From: Clostridiales bacterium | Lineage (GTDB): Bacteria; Bacillota; Clostridia; Lachnospirales; Lachnospiraceae | NCBI GenBank assembly: GCA_018369015.1 | Contig: JAGZDD010000142.1 | Coordinates: 1 to 10,126, forward strand | Length of the DNA: 10,126 nt | Reading direction: 5' to 3' | Shown: positions 5,659 to 10,126 of the stretch, in pieces | Layout: the number at the start of each line of letters is the position of its first letter | Numbering within the stretch: the stretch's first letter is position 1 | Translations under genes and position numbers: made by a program | The notes under the pieces: model-generated | Told to the model about the DNA's origin: nothing | Database searches by the model: none | What the model saw: the letters and a program-made list of their open reading frames with translations, nothing else

Positions 5659-5674
5659 GTGCGATAAGCCCGGC
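5659..5674. repeat. 16-bp repeat, copy 1 (upstream of perR)
   Basis: GTGCGATAAGCCCGGC recurs with one change at 6217-6232, in direct orientation. Both copies start immediately at the end of a terminator T run, so perR is bracketed by a matching pair about 560 bp apart. Confidence 0.55.
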
Positions 5675-5685
5675 CAAGCGATTTC

Positions 5686-5722
5686 TTGACAAATCACAGG
5701 AAAGAAATTATAATAATAACGA
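5686..5722 (+). promoter_or_regulatory. perR promoter with overlapping PerR-like box
   Basis: TTGACA at 5686-5691 and TATAAT at 5709-5714 are both perfect consensus with a 17-bp spacer. TTATAATAATAACGA (5708-5722) overlaps the -10 box and matches the PerR box TTATAATNATTATAA at 11 of 14 defined positions, with a perfect left half. This suggests autorepression, common for perR. Confidence 0.7.
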
Positions 5723-5752
5723 CTACTATTATCAGATCAAGGAGGTGTTTCA

Positions 5753-6160
5753 ATGAAGACAGTAAAATACAGCCGCCAGAGAGAGGCGATTAAAAATTAT
5801 CTGATGTCTACAACTAAACATCCGACTGCGGAAATGGTTTACGAGGCCATTCGGGAGGTGTGTCCGAATATTAGTCTGGGAACTGTATACCGAAATCTAA
5901 CCTTCCTTGTAGACCATGGAGAAATTATACGTCTTTGCTGCGGCGAGGAGAGCGACCGTTTTGATGGGAATACATCGAAACATTATCATTTTATTTGCAG
6001 GAATTGCGGCTGTGTTAAAGATTTAATGATGCTGCCTATAGACCATATTGATGCCATAGCAGGTGAACATTTTGACGGGAGTATTGAAGGGCATTATGCT
6101 TATTTTTATGGAACATGCGCTCAGTGCAGAGAGAAAACAGCTGGATCTGAGGCTGAATAA
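5753..6160 (+). CDS. perR: Peroxide-responsive repressor PerR (Fur family)
   Basis: A cytoplasmic metal-dependent repressor that senses peroxide by metal-catalysed oxidation of its own histidines. The 135-residue protein has an N-terminal winged helix (HPTAEMVYEAI, then SLGTVYRNLTFL) and a C-terminal dimer domain. Every key Bacillus subtilis PerR residue is present at a constant offset of 14: His23, Asp71, His77, His79 and Asp90 for the sensing metal site (37, 85, 91, 93, 104), and Cys82/85 with Cys122/125 for structural zinc. Asp90, where Fur has Glu, favours PerR over Fur. The start has AAGGAGGTG (5739-5747). It follows the rubrerythrin in its own transcription unit, with an operator-like box at its promoter and a terminator after it. 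Confidence 0.93.
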   Translation: MKTVKYSRQREAIKNYLMSTTKHPTAEMVYEAIREVCPNISLGTVYRNLTFLVDHGEIIRLCCGEESDRFDGNTSKHYHFICRNCGCVKDLMMLPIDHIDAIAGEHFDGSIEGHYAYFYGTCAQCREKTAGSEAE

Positions 6161-6165
6161 ACGAC

Positions 6166-6215
6166 AAAAAGGAAGATAGCTTTATGCATATGCGTAAAAT
6201 CTATCTTCCTTTTTT
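6166..6215 (+). terminator. Terminator of perR
   Basis: AAAAAGGAAGATAG (6166-6179) pairs over 14 bp with 6201-6214, enclosing a 21-nt region with further inner pairing; the 3' arm is itself the T run. It begins 5 bp after the stop codon. Confidence 0.85.
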
Positions 6216-6216
6216 G

Positions 6217-6247
6217 GTGCGATAGGCCCGGCAATCGCTTGCCGGGC
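6217..6247. repeat. 16-bp repeat copy 2 leading into a GC-rich hairpin
   Basis: GTGCGATAGGCCCGGC (6217-6232) matches 5659-5674 at 15 of 16 bases. Here it runs into a hairpin, GCCCGGCAA (6226-6234), loop TCGC, TTGCCGGGC (6239-6247). At the first site only the left arm is kept. Confidence 0.6.
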
Positions 6248-6249
6248 TT

Positions 6250-6353
6250 GCAAGAGCTAGGTTAACGCTGCGCTCCGGCCGGCGCAGAGCAGACGTCCAC
6301 CGGACGTCTTGCGCCAAAGTTTCTCCTCCTCAGTCGCATGGCTGAACCGTTGC
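6250..6353. mobile_element. MITE copy C, left end missing
   Basis: From about 6255 the sequence aligns with the reverse complement of copy B: GGCCGGCGCAG, then the CAGACG...CGTCTTGCGCC hairpin, then GCATGGCTGAA. It ends in a decayed terminal repeat ATGGCTGAACCGTTGC (6338-6353). The matching left terminal repeat is not found; the unrelated hairpin at 6226-6247 lies there instead. The hairpin arm AGACGTCC-ACC-GGACGTCT is fully paired here. The element ends 29 bp before the lacI-family promoter. The left boundary is approximate. Confidence 0.65.
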
Positions 6354-6382
6354 CTATTTGCCGGGCAACTGTCATATATTTT

Positions 6383-6411
6383 TTGACAATCTGTTCAAAG
6401 TAATATAAAAT
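6383..6411 (+). promoter_or_regulatory. Promoter of the LacI-family regulator gene
   Basis: TTGACA at 6383-6388 and TAAAAT at 6406-6411 with a 17-bp spacer; a TATAAA at 6404-6409 is an alternative at 15 bp. Confidence 0.65.
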
Positions 6412-6421
6412 GGACAATGGA

Positions 6422-6439
6422 TGTGAGAACGTTTACACA
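6422..6439. promoter_or_regulatory. LacI-type operator (or cre) at the regulator promoter
   Basis: TGTGAGAACGTTTACACA is an 18-bp CG-centred palindrome (7 of 9 base pairs symmetric) beginning 10 bp after the -10 box. Its core TGAGAACGTTTACA also fits the CcpA cre consensus TGWAANCGNTNWCA with one mismatch. Autorepression is the simplest reading; a second site with the same skeleton lies at 7546-7563. Confidence 0.7.
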
Positions 6440-6457
6440 AAGAGGATGGTTACAGTT

Positions 6458-7438
6458 ATGAACATAAAAGATATTGCAAAGCTGGCGGGAGTATCCAGGG
6501 CTACAGTTTCAAGGTATATTAATCATGGATATGTCAGTGATGAAAAAAAAGCAAAAATTAAAGCTGTGATCGATAAGACTGGCTATGTACCGTCAACACA
6601 GGCCCAGATGCTTCGGACGAAAAAGACACGGCTCATTGGTGTTATTATACCTAAAATAAATTCAGAAACAGTTTCACGGATTTTAGGTGGGATTGGACAG
6701 GTATTAGGAGAGCATAATTACCATATGCTTGTGGCTAATACAGAAAATAGCTACGAAAAGGAACTGGAGTTTTTGAAAATTTTTGCCAACGACCGTGTGG
6801 ACGGCGTTATACTGCTAGCTTCTGTTTTGACACGGCAGCACCACAGGCTCCTTAAAGAGCTTCCGGTTCCTTCTGTGATTGTAGGCCAGGAGTGTGAGCA
6901 GCACTGCTCTATTTTCCATGATGATATGAATGCGGCAAAAGCGTTGACGCAAAAGCTGTTAGAGGCAGGCTGCAAAAAGCCGGTACTCCTTGGTGTTTCA
7001 GATGAGGATGCGGCAGCCGGCCAGAAGCGGCGCCTGGGATTTGAAGCAGCCTTGCAGGACTGCGGCCTTTGCCCTTCATCAGTGCCTGAAATTGTATGTG
7101 AATTTAATGCGGATTCGGGCTATGTCCAGATGTGCAGGCTTATTGAAGAAGGAACTGACATGGACGGTGTGCTCTGTGCGACCGATAATATTGCCGCAGG
7201 GGCATTGCGGGCGTTGCGGGAGGCAGGAGTAGATGTACCCGGGAGGGTAAAGCTGGCTGGCTTTGGCGATACCCAATTGGCGTCTCTTGTGACCCCTCCT
7301 ATGACAACGGTTCATTATTATTATGAGGAGAGCGGGCAAGAAGCCGGCAGAATGGTCATGGAGCAGATTAATAATGAAACACGGCTTGTAAAGACGGTTA
7401 TGCTTGGGTATGAAATCGTTCTCAGAAAAACCTTGTGA
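6458..7438 (+). CDS. scrR: LacI-family sugar-responsive repressor, probably of the sucrose-type PTS gene
   Basis: A DNA-binding repressor released by a sugar or sugar phosphate. The 326-residue product opens with the classic helix-turn-helix MNIKDIAKLAGVSRATVSRY and hinge (residues 1-60), followed by a periplasmic-binding-like ligand domain starting at RLIGVIIPKI and ending with the usual FGDTQLASLVTPPMTTV segment near the C-terminus. The start at 6458 is chosen because it places the helix-turn-helix at residue 1, with AGAGGA (6441-6446) upstream; the frame is open to 6410, but that would lie inside the promoter and operator. Its length matches ScrR-type regulators. The EIIBCA gene downstream, with the same kind of operator, suggests its target. 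The specific sugar is inferred from that neighbour only; the family itself is certain. Confidence 0.85.
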   Translation: MNIKDIAKLAGVSRATVSRYINHGYVSDEKKAKIKAVIDKTGYVPSTQAQMLRTKKTRLIGVIIPKINSETVSRILGGIGQVLGEHNYHMLVANTENSYEKELEFLKIFANDRVDGVILLASVLTRQHHRLLKELPVPSVIVGQECEQHCSIFHDDMNAAKALTQKLLEAGCKKPVLLGVSDEDAAAGQKRRLGFEAALQDCGLCPSSVPEIVCEFNADSGYVQMCRLIEEGTDMDGVLCATDNIAAGALRALREAGVDVPGRVKLAGFGDTQLASLVTPPMTTVHYYYEESGQEAGRMVMEQINNETRLVKTVMLGYEIVLRKTL

Positions 7439-7499
7439 AAATGCTAAAAAATATAAGGTCATTTTTGTGTAATACAGAAAAATTATCCTTTGTTTATCA

Positions 7500-7535
7500 G
7501 TACCCATTGACATTTTACAGGTCAATGGGTACAAT
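7500..7535 (+). promoter_or_regulatory. PTS gene promoter embedded in a perfect 12-bp inverted repeat
   Basis: TTGACA (7507-7512) and TACAAT (7530-7535) with a 17-bp spacer. GTACCCATTGAC (7500-7511) and its exact complement (7521-7532) are separated by 9 bp and overlap the -35 and most of the spacer and -10. The repeat looks like a binding site for another dimeric regulator or, for upstream transcripts, a hairpin. Confidence 0.7.
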
Positions 7536-7545
7536 AATACCAACA

Positions 7546-7563
7546 TATGGAATCGATCTCATA
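7546..7563. promoter_or_regulatory. LacI-type operator (or cre) at the PTS promoter
   Basis: TATGGAATCGATCTCATA shares the skeleton T.TG..A.CG.T..CA.A with the site at 6422-6439, and also begins exactly 10 bp after its -10 box. Its core fits the cre consensus with one mismatch. Confidence 0.65.
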
Positions 7564-7585
7564 TATAAACAAAAACATACATACT

Positions 7586-7640
7586 AATCTTGAAATTGGA
7601 AACAATGAAAATCAAGATTGCCTACATTCGGATGGGTAGG
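7586..7640 (+). other. Two leader hairpins upstream of the PTS gene
   Basis: AATCTTGA (7586-7593) pairs with TCAAGATT (7612-7619). Immediately after, CCTAC (7621-7625) pairs with GTAGG (7636-7640). Only a loose T-rich stretch follows. They would form in the transcript before the MITE. I do not recognise a BglG/SacY-type antiterminator target. Confidence 0.4.
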
Positions 7641-7652
7641 ATTTCTATTTAT

Positions 7653-7876
7653 GTAACTATTCAGCCATGCGGCTGGTGATACAAAAAATCCGGCGCAAGA
7701 CGTCTGGTGGCCGTCTGCCCTGCGCCGGCCGAAGCACAGCGTAGACCGCAATCTTGCTTGTAGAGGAGTTTTTGTATCGCCAGATATGGCGGTGCGCCAT
7801 AATCGTGGATTTAGCTGTGCAAGCAGCGAAAAAGCAGCGGCAGCTGCGAATCCGAGATATATGGCTGAATAGTTAC
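7653..7876. mobile_element. MITE copy B, complete, with 8-bp target duplication, in the PTS leader
   Basis: A 224-bp non-coding element with perfect 16-bp terminal inverted repeats, GTAACTATTCAGCCAT (7653-7668) and its complement (7861-7876). The flanks are identical CTATTTAT octamers (7645-7652 and 7877-7884), a clear target-site duplication. The interior contains GC-rich nested hairpins, e.g. GGCGCA (7693 region) with TGCGCC. Ends beginning GTAA plus an 8-bp duplication are features I associate with IS66-family elements, so mobilisation in trans by such a transposase is inferred; none is encoded here. It lies between the promoter at 7507-7535 and the start codon at 7972, and so is part of the 5' leader. 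Confidence 0.88.
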
Positions 7877-7971
7877 CTATTTATATCTCCGATGCCTGCG
7901 GGGGATTGTGTATTTGCACTCAGTGCCTCACAGCCGCCGTCCGGGGCTTTCATAGTAAAGGGAGTGTTCTT

Positions 7972-9963
7972 ATGGATTATCAAAAAGCAGCCAGAGAAGT
8001 TCTGGAAAAAATTGGAGGCAGAGAAAATATTGTATCTGCGGCCCACTGTGCAACACGGCTCCGTCTTGTTATTAAGGATAATAATGCCTGTGATAGCAAG
8101 GCCGTGGAAAATATTGAAGGCGTCAAGGGGGTCTTCTTCGCCCAGGGCCAGCTTCAGATTATTTTTGGAACAGGGATCGTCAACAAGGTATATGACGCCT
8201 TTATTAAAGAGGCAGGAATCACCGAGAGTTCTAAGGAGGACGTAAAGCAGGCGGCCAATGCGCGGCAGAATATTTTTAAGCGGGCGATTAAGACGCTTGG
8301 CGATATTTTTGTTCCTATTATCCCAGCCATTGTAGCCAGCGGTTTCCTTATGGGTATTATGGAAGCGCTGAACTTTATGGTCAATAATGGCTTTCTCAAC
8401 ATAAGTACAACAAGCTCATTTTATGTATTTGCCCAGCTTTTTGCCAATACGGCCTATACGTTCCTGCCGATTCTCATTGCATACAGCGCCGGCAAGGCCT
8501 TTGGGGCAAATCCATACCTGGCCGCAGTTATTGGTATGATCATGATCCACCCGAACCTGCAAAATGCCTGGACCGTGGCAACCGAAGGCGTTACGGCGAC
8601 ACAGCCGGTATTTTTCGGCCTTTACAGCGTGGACATGGTAGGCTACCAGGGCCATGTTATCCCGGTGATTATTGCAGTGTGGGTTTTAGCTTTTATCGAA
8701 AAGCGTCTGCACAAGGTTGTGCCGGCAGCCTTCGATTTGTTCGTGACTCCTTTGGTCAGTGTATTTGTGACAGGCTACTTGACACTGGCGGCTATAGGGC
8801 CGGTGTTTGTGACTGTTGAAAATTTTGTTATCGACGGTATCCAGACAATTTTAACACTGCCCTTTGGTATTGGCAGCCTGATTGTTGGCTTTTTGTATGC
8901 GATTACAGTTGTTGCAGGTATTCACCATATGTATACAACCATTGACATTGGCCAGCTGGCGGCCTTTGGATATACGTACTGGCTCCCTCTGGCTTCCGCG
9001 GCTAATGTGGCCCAGGGTGCGGCGGCTCTGGCTGTCGGCGTGAAGGCAAAAGATAAAAAGGTTAAGGCGCTGGCCCTGCCGTCTTCTTTAAGTGCATTTA
9101 TGGGGATTACAGAACCTGCCATTTTCGGTGTGAACCTGCGTTATTTTAAACCGTTTATATGCGCCTGTGTAGGCGGCGGCCTTGGCGCTATGTACGCATC
9201 TATTGTGGGGCTTGGCGCTACAGGAACCGGTGTAACAGGAATTTTTGGTATCCTGCTTCATCTGCATAGCCCGATAAATTATTTGATTACGATGTTGATT
9301 GCTGCCGGCGTATCATTTGCATTGACATGGATTTTTGGATATAAAAACCCGAAGCCTGAAACAAATGCCGTCAAAGGCGGCACGGATGAAGCTTCTGAAG
9401 CCGCCGTCCAGAATCCGGTAGGAACAAATACGGCGCCAGCAGCGAATGTAAGCCAGAAAGCGGCCGGTGCGGCTGCGGCAAATGTGGCGCTGTCTTCTGA
9501 TACGGTGTCCTTAGATAGTATTTTAGCGCCGATAAAGGGTGAAGTGATTCTTATGAAGGACGTTCCTGATGAAACTTTTGCTGCAGAGGTTTTAGGAAAG
9601 GGAGCGGCGATTATCCCGGCAGAAGGTAAGGTTTATGCACCCTTTGACGGGCAGGTGAGTCTTGTTTTTGATACAAAACATGCGATTGCCCTGACAAGCA
9701 GCACAGGGGCAGAGGTTTTGATCCATATCGGTATTAATACAGTAGAGCTTGGCGGTAAATGTTATACTTGCTTTGTATCTGACCAGGAAAATGTAAAGGC
9801 CGGGCAGCTTATTGCTCAGTTTGATATGGAGGGGATTAAAAACGCAGGCTATAATCTAACGACACCGGTTATTGTAAGTAATACCGATGATTATAAAGAG
9901 GTTATTGTGGAAAAGACCGGGGCGGCCAATGTAGGAGAGGTAATGCTTAGGCTTGTAAAATAG
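7972..9963 (+). CDS. scrA: Sucrose-type phosphotransferase permease, EIIBCA fusion
   Basis: An inner-membrane PTS permease that imports a disaccharide, probably sucrose, and phosphorylates it in transit. The 663-residue product has EIIB first (about 1-90, phosphorylated Cys26 in AAHCATRLRL), EIIC (about 105-455, many hydrophobic helices, with HPNLQNAW and GITEPAIFGVNLRY near 378), an Ala-rich linker (about 456-512), then EIIA (about 513-663, phospho-His585 in LIHIGINTV and an upstream conserved His569). The IFGVNLRY form and HPNLQNAW favour sucrose over trehalose or beta-glucosides; related substrates are not excluded. The built-in EIIA removes the need for a separate one. ATG 7972 is chosen for AAAGGGAG at 7957-7964; the frame is open to 7906 but starts in non-conserved sequence. 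Its stop codon abuts MITE copy D. A phospho-sucrose hydrolase would be expected beyond the window. Confidence 0.88.
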   Translation: MDYQKAAREVLEKIGGRENIVSAAHCATRLRLVIKDNNACDSKAVENIEGVKGVFFAQGQLQIIFGTGIVNKVYDAFIKEAGITESSKEDVKQAANARQNIFKRAIKTLGDIFVPIIPAIVASGFLMGIMEALNFMVNNGFLNISTTSSFYVFAQLFANTAYTFLPILIAYSAGKAFGANPYLAAVIGMIMIHPNLQNAWTVATEGVTATQPVFFGLYSVDMVGYQGHVIPVIIAVWVLAFIEKRLHKVVPAAFDLFVTPLVSVFVTGYLTLAAIGPVFVTVENFVIDGIQTILTLPFGIGSLIVGFLYAITVVAGIHHMYTTIDIGQLAAFGYTYWLPLASAANVAQGAAALAVGVKAKDKKVKALALPSSLSAFMGITEPAIFGVNLRYFKPFICACVGGGLGAMYASIVGLGATGTGVTGIFGILLHLHSPINYLITMLIAAGVSFALTWIFGYKNPKPETNAVKGGTDEASEAAVQNPVGTNTAPAANVSQKAAGAAAANVALSSDTVSLDSILAPIKGEVILMKDVPDETFAAEVLGKGAAIIPAEGKVYAPFDGQVSLVFDTKHAIALTSSTGAEVLIHIGINTVELGGKCYTCFVSDQENVKAGQLIAQFDMEGIKNAGYNLTTPVIVSNTDDYKEVIVEKTGAANVGEVMLRLVK

Positions 9964-9964
9964 G

Positions 9965-10126
9965 GTACTACTCAGCCATGCATCTCGGATTCACGCAGCT
10001 AACGCTGCTCCCCGCCGCTATCGCGGTTGAATCCTCGATTCGGGCTAAGCGCCCTAGACTAAAGAATGACAAAACCTCTCTGCAAGCAAGCTTGCGGTCT
10101 ACGCTGTGCTTCGGTCGGCGCAGGGC
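9965..10126. mobile_element. MITE copy D, cut by the window edge
   Basis: It starts one base after the PTS stop codon with GTACTACTCAGCCAT (9965-9979), the terminal repeat with one deletion and one change. It contains GCAGC-TAAC-GCTGC and CCGC...GCGG hairpins as in copy A, and then a long stretch matching the reverse complement of copy B (GCGGTCTACGCTGTGCTTCG, then GGCGCAGGGC at the edge). The right end is outside the window. Confidence 0.75.

Noticed and set aside
6424..6437. Assigning the site solely as a CcpA cre
   Set aside because: The match is good, but the wider 18-bp symmetry and the twin site at the PTS promoter fit the adjacent LacI-family regulator at least as well, so both readings are kept open.
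6410..6457. 16-residue N-terminal extension of the LacI-family protein
   Set aside because: It would begin inside the -10 region and operator; the family begins with the helix-turn-helix at the Met encoded at 6458.
7586..7640. BglG/SacY-type antiterminator (RAT) site upstream of the PTS gene
   Set aside because: The conserved RAT sequence is not seen, there is no overlapping strong terminator, and the local regulator is LacI-type.
7754..8245. 163-codon ORF across MITE B and the start of the PTS gene
   Set aside because: It overlaps the well-supported EIIB coding region in another frame and starts inside the repeat.

Overview
The window looks like chromosomal DNA of a strictly anaerobic, low-to-mid GC gut Clostridia, most likely Lachnospiraceae. 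The reasons are the AGGAGG-type ribosome binding sites, the near-consensus sigma-A promoters, an oxygen-independent class III ribonucleotide reductase, a reverse rubrerythrin beside a PerR-type regulator, and a sucrose-type PTS gene. Every gene I can support is on the + strand.

Layout. (1) 12-1087: a DUF4367-like, single-pass membrane protein (anti-sigma-like) broken into two frames by an apparent one-base loss in a G run. (2) 1088-1458: a 371-bp intergenic region with two tandem promoters and, just before nrdD, a 36-nt hairpin overlapping two NrdR-like boxes spaced 32 bp apart. (3) 1459-4573: the anaerobic ribonucleotide reductase operon. It contains a long nrdD lacking the usual C-terminal glycyl-radical loop, a 51-codon ORF (3913-4068) that encodes exactly that missing loop, and nrdG, whose start overlaps the small ORF by 11 bp. 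A small mobile element sits between the two parts of the reductase. A Fur-box-like palindrome and a terminator close the operon. (4) 4727-6215: a peroxide-defence pair. A reverse rubrerythrin sits behind a promoter with a perfect 25-bp palindromic operator, and perR sits behind a consensus promoter carrying a PerR-like box. (5) 6383-9963: a sugar uptake unit. A LacI-family regulator and a three-domain EIIBCA of the sucrose type each have a promoter followed, 10 bp after the -10 box, by an 18-bp CG-centred operator of the same skeleton.

Four copies of one short palindromic element family (A 3759-3871, B 7653-7876, C about 6250-6353, D from 9965 to the window edge) lie in the intergenic gaps. 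Copy B has perfect 16-bp terminal inverted repeats beginning GTAA and an exact 8-bp flanking duplication (CTATTTAT), so this is a MITE, plausibly mobilised by an IS66-type transposase. A separate stem-loop repeat built on GCGAAGC loops lies between the rubrerythrin and perR.

The most interesting system is the two-piece class III reductase: a large NrdD that would work only with a separate glycyl-radical peptide, co-translated with its activase NrdG. The peptide is too short for many ORF callers. That it supplies the radical is inferred from sequence, not shown.
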